Positions 45,888-53,402 of a stretch of DNA of 64,000 nucleotides are shown piece by piece. Source of the DNA: a virus. The position numbers and the translations under genes were made by a program. The stretch is taken from positions 62,001-126,000 of the IMG/VR virus record IMGVR_UViG_3300031963_000020. One strand, written 5' to 3'. The first letter of the stretch is position 1; every line of letters starts with the position of its first letter. The notes under the pieces are model-generated. The model did not search any database, was not told the origin of the DNA, and was given only the letters and a program-made list of their open reading frames with translations.

Positions 45888-46286
45888 ATGATACCAGGAT
45901 TACACGCAGACCACGTTGACACATCGGGTGCATATGGTCAAAAATTTGAAGTCGTAAAAGACTTGTTAGAAAAAGGAATGTTGAAAGAAATTCCAGAAGA
46001 ATTCCGTGATAAAGGAAATACTTCCGAAGAAGTTCCGGTTATTACTAATTCACAAACAGTTGTTGGTAATCAGCAATCGGGATGGGATATGTCTCGTGAC
46101 CATGCCGACCACGTTGACGAAACTGGTCGTTATGCACAATCGTATATGGAACGATTTGGTTCGGATTCCTTAAATAATAACGAAATTTCACAAGGAACTA
46201 CAGAACAACAGCAAGATACTGGTAATTCTTGGAAGTCTTTCTTGAAGAAGATTATTGCAGAAGAAAAGAGTAAGTTGAAGGTTTAA
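45888..46286 (+). CDS. Small protein with two HADHVD tags, candidate maturase partner
   Basis: A 132-residue protein with two copies of a tag also found at the end of the radical SAM enzyme: GLHADHVDTSGAYGQKF (residues 4-20) and DHADHVDETGRYAQSYMERF (about 68-88). The linker is Asn/Gln/Thr-rich and the C-terminus is a basic amphipathic helix (SWKSFLKKIIAEEKSKLKV). It follows the enzyme by 18 bases. It may be a precursor/substrate or a recognition subunit of the enzyme. I do not recognise a family. Confidence 0.6.
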   Translation: MIPGLHADHVDTSGAYGQKFEVVKDLLEKGMLKEIPEEFRDKGNTSEEVPVITNSQTVVGNQQSGWDMSRDHADHVDETGRYAQSYMERFGSDSLNNNEISQGTTEQQQDTGNSWKSFLKKIIAEEKSKLKV

Positions 46287-46305
46287 TTTAAACAACGAAG
46301 GGGTT

Positions 46306-47787
46306 ATGCAAAGAATAAAGCATGTCTTGCCTGATTGGACTCGGGTGCAGTGGACTTCTATAGAAAATAGAAACAAATACGAACCTATCATTGCGTCTAT
46401 CAATAACGCATGGAAACAGATTGAACGTATGTCGGTTGTTCACGATATTCGTCCATCTTCACTAGATATATTATCACCAGAAGAACTCATAAATTTAACT
46501 GCGGAATACGAAAAACATGGAGTACTCGTAGTTCCTATTGGTAAAGAAGGAAAAGCAGGAACTTACTCGTCTACAAGTACACCATATAATGGTGGTGATT
46601 ACAATATTCGTGTTGTATTCACAAAGTCTGAAGCTATAGCAGATGAATGGTTTAATATCTGGCAAGCAGAACCCCGCATTCGTGACCGTGAGGCTGGTCG
46701 TTTACTTGGGTATCCTACCTGCTGCACCAATCATTTTATGAAGTATTGGGTAGACCAGGAATTTGTTGATACTACGTGGACGATGGCAGCGGAAAATATG
46801 CAGTTAAATGATGACGATGAAACGCATCGTACTATTCATATTAAGGCAGATACTCCACCTGAAGCAAACATAATGTGGCGTTGGCAAGGTGTACGATTGG
46901 TATCACATCTTCCGTGTTCGTTTGATTGCAAGGCAACAGAAGAACTTGGTATGAAGATGGCAGAACTTGGTCGTACACTTGGGTTTGAAAAAGAAGTAAA
47001 TTGGATATATGAATTACTTTCGTGGCCTGTTGAATGGTCAGCACTGCATGGTATCGCAGAAATCCGTACACCAATCAACAAGATTTCATCCAGAACTGAT
47101 ATGACCCCGTGGAAGTATGTGGTACAGAAGCATGCACACGAATATCCTATTGATGGTATGTCTGGTATAACGTATCCGTATAATCAAAAGAAAATTAAAG
47201 TCAAACCCGTCACAAAAACTATCTCGTTCGCTAAATCTCTTGAAGATACTTCCGTATGGGAAGAAAACGGATTTAGTAATAAGGAAGCTATGGATCACTT
47301 CCACCAAGTTATCATTGACGCAATCGGGGATATGAAATATATTCCTGGTGGTAATGTCCTCGACCTCGGTTGTGGAAATGGTGTCTTGTTAGGTCGTGTA
47401 GTTGGAGACAGATTTGATCTCATCCCACACGGTGTTGAAGCAGACCGTCAACGTTGTATGTCCGCAGCAACTACCATCCATTGGGGTGTCTTTACAATGG
47501 GTAGCATCTTTGACCTTAATACGTGGAAGGAAGATACATATAGTTTGGTACTTTTGATGCCAGGCAGACTTCTTGAAACCACACGTGTAGTATCAGAACA
47601 AGTGCGTAAGCAACTCTATGACAAGACAGACCTTGTTCTTATCAACCTAACTTGTGATTGGACACAACAATATGGCTCGATTGAGAATATTATGAAGGTC
47701 ACAGGTCTTGACCAAGAATGGGAACCAGCAGGTAAGTTAATCCATCGTCAAGATGATATGGCACAACTTTTCAAGCGTAAGGTGTAA
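46306..47787 (+). CDS. DUF483-like CC-motif domain fused to methyltransferase
   Basis: A 493-residue fusion. The N-terminal half has GRLLGYPTCCTNHFMKYW (Cys139-Cys140) and HLPCSFDC (Cys204, Cys208), the layout of DUF483-type proteins as I remember them, function unknown. The C-terminal half is a class I SAM-dependent methyltransferase: motif I VLDLGCGNG at residues 351-359 and EADRQRCMSAATT as the acidic-loop region. It lies in one run with the radical SAM gene and its partner, so the three may work together on one substrate. AAGGGGTT precedes the start. Substrate unknown (protein, small molecule or nucleic acid). Confidence 0.7.
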   Translation: MQRIKHVLPDWTRVQWTSIENRNKYEPIIASINNAWKQIERMSVVHDIRPSSLDILSPEELINLTAEYEKHGVLVVPIGKEGKAGTYSSTSTPYNGGDYNIRVVFTKSEAIADEWFNIWQAEPRIRDREAGRLLGYPTCCTNHFMKYWVDQEFVDTTWTMAAENMQLNDDDETHRTIHIKADTPPEANIMWRWQGVRLVSHLPCSFDCKATEELGMKMAELGRTLGFEKEVNWIYELLSWPVEWSALHGIAEIRTPINKISSRTDMTPWKYVVQKHAHEYPIDGMSGITYPYNQKKIKVKPVTKTISFAKSLEDTSVWEENGFSNKEAMDHFHQVIIDAIGDMKYIPGGNVLDLGCGNGVLLGRVVGDRFDLIPHGVEADRQRCMSAATTIHWGVFTMGSIFDLNTWKEDTYSLVLLMPGRLLETTRVVSEQVRKQLYDKTDLVLINLTCDWTQQYGSIENIMKVTGLDQEWEPAGKLIHRQDDMAQLFKRKV

Positions 47788-47788
47788 T

Positions 47789-48019
47789 ATGACAGAAGAA
47801 ATCAAAGAAGCACCAGTTCCAATAGCAATTCGTCAATTAGTTGATTTACATAACACCCGTATCCGTGAATACCAACAACGTTCATTACAAGAACTTCAAG
47901 ATGCAAACATTGAACTAATGTTAATGATGGGTTTAAGCCCACAAGACGGATGGCGATTAGATATGGAAACAATGAAATACATTAAAGTTCCAACAGATGG
48001 AAATACACAAGTCGGCTGA
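47789..48019 (+). CDS. Small acidic protein of unknown function
   Basis: A 76-residue, mainly helical protein, MTEEIKEAPVPIAIRQL..., one base after the preceding stop (TAATATG) and overlapping the SNF2 gene by 23 bases. The C-terminal half has GLSPQDGWRLDMETMKYIK. No family recognised. The in-frame ATG at 47753 lies inside the methyltransferase gene and is not favoured. Confidence 0.5.
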   Translation: MTEEIKEAPVPIAIRQLVDLHNTRIREYQQRSLQELQDANIELMLMMGLSPQDGWRLDMETMKYIKVPTDGNTQVG

Positions 48020-49889
48020 ACACGTAATATTTACGTGGGGTAGGTTCAAAGGGCACTCCTTAGCACACGTTGCAAGGAGTGTTCCTTCGTATTTGGAATG
48101 GATGTCTGGTCAAGATGGTTTACCTGAGCAATGGAGAATTGCAGCAGCAAAAACCTTGATGAACGAAGATATTAGTGAACTTGACCTTCCCAGAACGAAC
48201 AATCCAACTATCTCATATAAAGATTTACCCAAGCAATCAAGTGATAAGGTAGAGGTGTTATTAGTTGATAATAAAACCGCTGCAATCATTATGCCATACG
48301 ACAAAGTGATGTTGGCAAAGTTTAAGTATGAAATTGATGGTCGCAAATGGAACAACGATGAGAAGCATTGGGAGTTTCCAGTTGTGCATCTTCCAAAACT
48401 ATTTACGATATTCACCAATATTAAGTGTGATAAGAAAGTATTAGATAAAGTTGAGGAACTTAAATCTCGTAGACAAGACCTCGACGAAATCCGTAGTCAA
48501 GAAGATACAGACTTCCAAATCAAGGGGATGCAACTCAATCTGTATCCATATCAGAAAGTTGGTGTACAGTTCGTGGATAGAGCAGGTGGTCGTTGTTTGA
48601 TTGCAGACGCACCTGGCTTGGGTAAGACGGCACAAGCGATTGGATATGCACAACATCACAATCTCAAAACACTTATTGTCTGTCCATTATCTGTTGTAGT
48701 CAACTGGCAACGTGAAATCAAAAAGTTTACTGGTAAGAAATCTACCATTTGGGATAGTAAACATTATTACGGAGAGTTGGATAATCAGTTCCACATCGTG
48801 CATTATGATGCGGTGGCTAAGATTAGTAAATCACTTCGTGAACAAAAGTTTGACCTCTTGGTGTGTGATGAAGCAACTTACTTAAAGAATAGACAAACCA
48901 TCAGAGCAAAAAGTATCTTGGGGTCGTGGAAAGAAAGACGAAAGTATCCTGGGATTAAAACCAAGTATTCTATCTTCTTAACGGGAACACCAGTAATGTC
49001 TCGTCCAATCGAAGCATTTAGTTTATTAAACTTTTTAGATAAAGAACGATTTAATAACTTTTACCATTTCGTCGAACGCTATGGTGGATGGAAAGGTGAT
49101 GCTCCACGAAATCTCCAAGACTTGCATGACCGTACAAAAGATTTGGTCATCCGTAGAAAGAAAAGTGAGGTGCTTACAGAACTCCCACCAAAGCAACGAA
49201 ATGACCTGTATGTAGAACTTACCAAAGAAGAAAAAAAGGAATATCAAGAACTACTCAAAGAAGTCTTTGGTAAATGGAAAATGGACGGTAAACCCTCGGT
49301 CACCCATATGCCAAAACTCCAAGCATTCCTTATCCAAAAGAAAATGCCACGATTAATGGAAATGATTGACGAGTTCTTGGATAACGACAGGTCAATCTTG
49401 ATATTCAGTAACTATCTTGGCCCCCTTCGTTTCCTGACGGAACATTATGGGGACAAAGCCGCCCTCTTGACGGGTGATATGAACAGAGATAAACGGCAGG
49501 AAAGTATTGATAGATTAACCAGCGGAAAAGCTAAAATCGGATGTTTTAGTCTCTTGGCGGCGGGTATGGGTATCGACGGATTACAGAAAGTCATAGATAC
49601 CGTAGTATTTCTCAACTGTGATTGGGTTCCTGCAAACCACGAACAAGCAGAGGACAGAACCCATCGTATCGGTCAAACCTCCCAAGTCCAAGCCTATTAT
49701 ATGTTATGCGAGGACACCATAGACGAATATATGCGGGACATTCTCAAAGAGAAACAACAGGTCGCAGACCTTATTGTGGACGGAGCATTGGTCACTCCTG
49801 ATAGTAATAAATCATTTTTTAAGGAATTTGTCCGCAGAATTAGTTCGGTATATAATACCCATTTTACCGATGAAAATATAGAAGATTGA
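47997..49889 (+). CDS. SNF2-family helicase/translocase
   Basis: A 630-residue SNF2-type ATPase, closest in layout to SMARCAL1-like annealing helicases. The N-terminus FTWGRFKGHSLAHVARSVPS resembles the small DUF3820 module. The helicase has Walker A DAPGLGKTAQA (Lys210), Walker B LLVCDEATYL (DEAT rather than DEAH/DEGH), motif III FLTGTPV, and motif VI EDRTHRIGQTSQVQAYY. It probably moves along DNA to remodel forks or remove proteins, a job done in T4 by UvsW. The start overlaps the previous gene; a later in-frame start is possible. Confidence 0.88.
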   Translation: MEIHKSAEHVIFTWGRFKGHSLAHVARSVPSYLEWMSGQDGLPEQWRIAAAKTLMNEDISELDLPRTNNPTISYKDLPKQSSDKVEVLLVDNKTAAIIMPYDKVMLAKFKYEIDGRKWNNDEKHWEFPVVHLPKLFTIFTNIKCDKKVLDKVEELKSRRQDLDEIRSQEDTDFQIKGMQLNLYPYQKVGVQFVDRAGGRCLIADAPGLGKTAQAIGYAQHHNLKTLIVCPLSVVVNWQREIKKFTGKKSTIWDSKHYYGELDNQFHIVHYDAVAKISKSLREQKFDLLVCDEATYLKNRQTIRAKSILGSWKERRKYPGIKTKYSIFLTGTPVMSRPIEAFSLLNFLDKERFNNFYHFVERYGGWKGDAPRNLQDLHDRTKDLVIRRKKSEVLTELPPKQRNDLYVELTKEEKKEYQELLKEVFGKWKMDGKPSVTHMPKLQAFLIQKKMPRLMEMIDEFLDNDRSILIFSNYLGPLRFLTEHYGDKAALLTGDMNRDKRQESIDRLTSGKAKIGCFSLLAAGMGIDGLQKVIDTVVFLNCDWVPANHEQAEDRTHRIGQTSQVQAYYMLCEDTIDEYMRDILKEKQQVADLIVDGALVTPDSNKSFFKEFVRRISSVYNTHFTDENIED

Positions 49890-49897
49890 TATTTATA
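49890..49897 (+). promoter_or_regulatory. TATTTATA late-promoter-like octamer
   Basis: Begins right after the SNF2 stop codon and lies 39 nt before the hub-gene ATG, marking the return from a replication-type gene to virion genes. Confidence 0.45.
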
Positions 49898-49928
49898 TAC
49901 AAGTATTTACAACCCAAGGAGTTATTTT

Positions 49929-50672
49929 ATGTCAAATGTTTCATTCCCTACCGAAGTAATCGATTTACCAAGTAAGGGTAAGTTTTATCCAGAAGGTAGT
50001 CCACTCAGTAGTGGTCAAATAGAATTAAAATATATGACTGCAAAAGAAGAGGATATTTTAACTTCACAAAACCTCATTCAAAAGGGTGTTGTATTAGATA
50101 AGTTAATCGATAGTCTTATTGTTACAAAAGGTGTACACGGTGAAGATTTACTTTTGGGTGATATTAACGCGGTAATGGTAGCAAGTCGTATTATGGGATA
50201 TGGAAAAGATTATCCAGTTACAGCAACATGTCCATCATGTTCAAATAGAGAAGAGTTGGATATAGACTTATCACAATTAGAAACAAAAGAAGTATCGGAA
50301 CGTAATTTGTCAGTAACATTACCAGCTAGTAAGAAAACTATTAAAGTAAGATTACTTACCCGTAAGATTGAAAAAGAAATTCAAAAAGAATTGGACGCTA
50401 TGAAAAAAATAAAGTCCAATATAGATCCAGAAGTATCAACCAGACTACGTTATATTATTGCCGAAGTGGATGGGGCATCTGACCAAAAAACTATTCGTGA
50501 AACGGTAGAAAACATGTTGGTTGCAGATACACGAGCACTTCGTGAATTCTACAAGTCGGTGACACCAGACGTAAAGTTTGAAGTATCACATACTTGCGAA
50601 AGTTGTAATCACGAAAGTACACTACCAATCACAATCGGCACGGACTTTTTTTGGCCTGACGCAAGAATATAG
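49929..50672 (+). CDS. 26: Baseplate hub/tail chaperone protein (gp26-like)
   Basis: A 247-residue protein with FPTEVIDLPSKGKFYPEGSP, YMTAKEEDILTSQNLIQKG and RIMGYGKDYPV, the signature of T4 gp26-type proteins. Two cysteine pairs, CPSC (about residue 98) and CESC near the end, suggest a zinc ribbon. It lies before a small ORF and the tape-measure gene, the usual place of tail-assembly chaperones. At its 3' end a T7 run (50646-50652) precedes the stop by 18 bases and could allow frameshifting into the next ORF. AAGGAG precedes the ATG. Confidence 0.8.
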   Translation: MSNVSFPTEVIDLPSKGKFYPEGSPLSSGQIELKYMTAKEEDILTSQNLIQKGVVLDKLIDSLIVTKGVHGEDLLLGDINAVMVASRIMGYGKDYPVTATCPSCSNREELDIDLSQLETKEVSERNLSVTLPASKKTIKVRLLTRKIEKEIQKELDAMKKIKSNIDPEVSTRLRYIIAEVDGASDQKTIRETVENMLVADTRALREFYKSVTPDVKFEVSHTCESCNHESTLPITIGTDFFWPDARI

Positions 50673-50679
50673 GTTGAAC

Positions 50680-50853
50680 ATGCACAAGGTCATCTTTTCT
50701 ATGGTGTATCATGGAAAAGGTGGATTTACCTTTCAAGATTTATATAATATGCCAGTGTTCTTGCGCGGCTTCTATTTGAAGGAAATGAATGACGCAGTAG
50801 AAAAAGCAAATGAAGAAATAGAAAAGGCTACGAAACGATCACCTCGTAAATGA
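50680..50853 (+). CDS. Small ORF after gp26-like gene, possible frameshift product
   Basis: The ORF from the ATG at 50680 gives 57 residues (MHKVIFSMVYHGKGGFTFQD...). The frame is open upstream through the end of the gp26-like gene, and the extra residues FFGLTQEYRLN read like conserved protein. There is no good ribosome-binding site before 50680. A shift by +1 (or -2) at the T7 run would fuse it to the upstream protein, as happens in lambda G-GT and Mu tail chaperones. Its place before the tape measure fits. It may correspond to T4 gp51 (inference). Confidence 0.55.
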   Translation: MHKVIFSMVYHGKGGFTFQDLYNMPVFLRGFYLKEMNDAVEKANEEIEKATKRSPRK

Positions 50854-50861
50854 GATAATAG

Positions 50862-53399
50862 ATGGCTGTAGATCCTAATATGGAAAAAGCAAGTCTAGCA
50901 GCGGATGGACTTACTTCTGAATTAAATAATGTGGCTAGCGAAGCAAAAAAGTTTGCTACCACTATGAATGCCATAAACGAAAAAATAAAAAAGACTGCAA
51001 ATTTAACACAGGAAGAACTTGAAGCTGCTGGTAATGATATAGGTAGAATGCGAAGAGATGCAGCAACACTTGGTCAAGCTTTTAAACGAGGAACGGTTCT
51101 TCTCAATGGTTTATTTGATGGTATAAAAGTTACTGACCAAACTGCAATAGCATTATTTAATAAAAATGCAATAAGAGTTGGTTCTAATTTTAATACATTC
51201 GCTGCAAGATTACAAAGTATGCAAAATACTTTGGCAAATACTACTAATGAATTTAATAACGTTAGAAAGGGAATGGGTACTGTAGGGACGGCATTCCTTT
51301 ATACTAGAACTGCGTTGTTTAGTGTAGGACAAGCATTTACACAATTACGGACAGCAGTTTTTGGATTACAAAAACAAGTAGGTACAACATTTGGGTCCGC
51401 TTTAAATGTTGGTGTAGGTGCATTTACTAACCAAATTACTTCATTTTTTTCTGGTGGTCCACCACTAACCTTTCAAGAAAGTGTTGATGCGATAAATGCA
51501 TTTCAAAGAGAATTTGGTGGTATATTAACAAGAGGTGAAGCTCAAAAGATAGCACAAGCTTCCAAAGCATTAGGTATAAGTTCCGCTACTTTCTTACAAG
51601 CACAACGTTCATTTTTAGTAGTTGGTGGGGAAGCAACCAAAAATACATTTATTGGGCAATTTAGAGCAGCAGGTTTAACGGCAGCAAACGCACTAGAATT
51701 CGCAGCAAAAAATGCAAATTTAGTTGCAATAGCTGGTACCAAGTATGCAGCAGCTCTAGCACAGGCAGCAGCAAACGCACAACGTATTGGTGTTGGATTG
51801 GATAGAACCGAAGCATTAGCTGACGGTATAGTTGGTAATTTTGAAGGAGCACTAGAACGGTTCTCTGAACTTCGAGCAATGGGTGTTGAAGTTGATTTTA
51901 ATAGACTAGCTGCTGTTGCTGGAACAGGTACACCACAAGAAGTATTATCTGAATTACAAAGTCAACTTGGTGGAAACCAACAGTTATTAGCAGAATTACA
52001 ACGTAATCGTTTCTTAAAAGTTGCACTGGAACAAGATTTAGGTCTTAATGTTGCAGAAATCACAAGATTGGCTGCTGGTGGTGGTGCTGTGGCAACAGAG
52101 CAAACGCAAGAAGAAAAAGATAGAACTACACGAGATAAAATATTAGAACGTGTAGGAACCGTTGCAAACTTTTTAGCAGCACTGATTGCAGTAATACCAG
52201 CTCAAACAGTAGCTACTGCACTTAATACGAAAGCTTTATTGGCTAAAAAAGTCTTGGGGGTAGCTGAAAAACCACAAATAGCAGCAACTACAGCACCAAC
52301 ATCATTACCTAGACAACAAGAACGATTAGCATTACCAGCACCTAAATCAGACAGAACTTTTTATCAAGGTGGACAAACACCACCAATACCAGGAAGACCT
52401 GGTATACCTGCCGGTAGAGTACCACCTGCGACGACATCTGGTGTACGTGGATTATTACCAGCATCAACAACAGCAGTGGCTGGACAGACACAACAACAAT
52501 TACAAAATCAACTTAGTGTTAGACTGGCGGAAACAACTAGAATTGCCGCCAATTTACAATCACAAGGATTGAGTACAGCCGCCGCAGCGCAAAAAGCATT
52601 AGCAATACAAGCAAGTCAACCAGGTACAGTTGCATTAGCAGCTAGCATGAGACAATCGAACCCAGATATGCCAGCATCACAAGCGTTGGCACTTGCTCGG
52701 GGACAATCTGCAATACCAACGCAACAAATAGCGACTACATCAACACAAATGACACGAGCAGTTGCAGCACCAACAGTAGCGGCTGGAGGTGGAATGTTTG
52801 GTAATGCTATGGCAGGTGCCGGCGGTGGAGCAGCGGTTACAGGAGCTGGTGTACTTGGAGGTGCTGTTGCAGGTATAAGTGAATTCCAACAAACAAAAAG
52901 TATTAAACGAGCAATCGCAGCAACACTGATTGGAATAGTCACATCGGTATTGGCAACACTATTAATTGGAATGATACCAGGTGCACAATTGGTAGCTCCA
53001 ATAGTTGGTGGTATGATAGGTAGTGCAGTTACTCCGATGTTAACAAGTTTCTTTATGGGTTCTGCAAAGGCGGCCGGTGGATTAATTACAGGTCCAGGTA
53101 CCGCAACAAGTGATAATATATTGACACCAACATCACCAGGTGAATACGTGGTGAATGCAAAGGCAACTAAGGCATACGGTGCCGATATGTTGGATAATAT
53201 TAACAAAGGAACATTCACACCAACACAAACACCATCGGTTAACAATGTGGTTAATGTCAATATGGATAAGATGGAAGCTAAATTAGACAAGTTAGCAGCG
53301 GCATTCTCAAATATGAAGATTGATATGGACGGAAATACAGTTGGACGGGTTTCATTAAACGCACGGTCACCACTTGACCGTCTAGCTGTGGTGGGTTAA
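50862..53399 (+). CDS. Tail tape-measure protein
   Basis: An 845-residue protein, long-helical with hydrophobic segments (about residues 670-720 form Ala/Gly/Ile-rich membrane-like stretches), an Ala/Pro/Gln-rich low-complexity region (about 460-640), and the C-terminal signature GLITGPGTATSDNILT with TSPGEYVVNAKATKAYG that I know from tape-measure and related tail proteins. It would set tail length and enter the host envelope. It takes the position of T4 gp29 after the gp26-like gene. Confidence 0.8.
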   Translation: MAVDPNMEKASLAADGLTSELNNVASEAKKFATTMNAINEKIKKTANLTQEELEAAGNDIGRMRRDAATLGQAFKRGTVLLNGLFDGIKVTDQTAIALFNKNAIRVGSNFNTFAARLQSMQNTLANTTNEFNNVRKGMGTVGTAFLYTRTALFSVGQAFTQLRTAVFGLQKQVGTTFGSALNVGVGAFTNQITSFFSGGPPLTFQESVDAINAFQREFGGILTRGEAQKIAQASKALGISSATFLQAQRSFLVVGGEATKNTFIGQFRAAGLTAANALEFAAKNANLVAIAGTKYAAALAQAAANAQRIGVGLDRTEALADGIVGNFEGALERFSELRAMGVEVDFNRLAAVAGTGTPQEVLSELQSQLGGNQQLLAELQRNRFLKVALEQDLGLNVAEITRLAAGGGAVATEQTQEEKDRTTRDKILERVGTVANFLAALIAVIPAQTVATALNTKALLAKKVLGVAEKPQIAATTAPTSLPRQQERLALPAPKSDRTFYQGGQTPPIPGRPGIPAGRVPPATTSGVRGLLPASTTAVAGQTQQQLQNQLSVRLAETTRIAANLQSQGLSTAAAAQKALAIQASQPGTVALAASMRQSNPDMPASQALALARGQSAIPTQQIATTSTQMTRAVAAPTVAAGGGMFGNAMAGAGGGAAVTGAGVLGGAVAGISEFQQTKSIKRAIAATLIGIVTSVLATLLIGMIPGAQLVAPIVGGMIGSAVTPMLTSFFMGSAKAAGGLITGPGTATSDNILTPTSPGEYVVNAKATKAYGADMLDNINKGTFTPTQTPSVNNVVNVNMDKMEAKLDKLAAAFSNMKIDMDGNTVGRVSLNARSPLDRLAVVG

Positions 53400-53402
53400 T
53401 AT

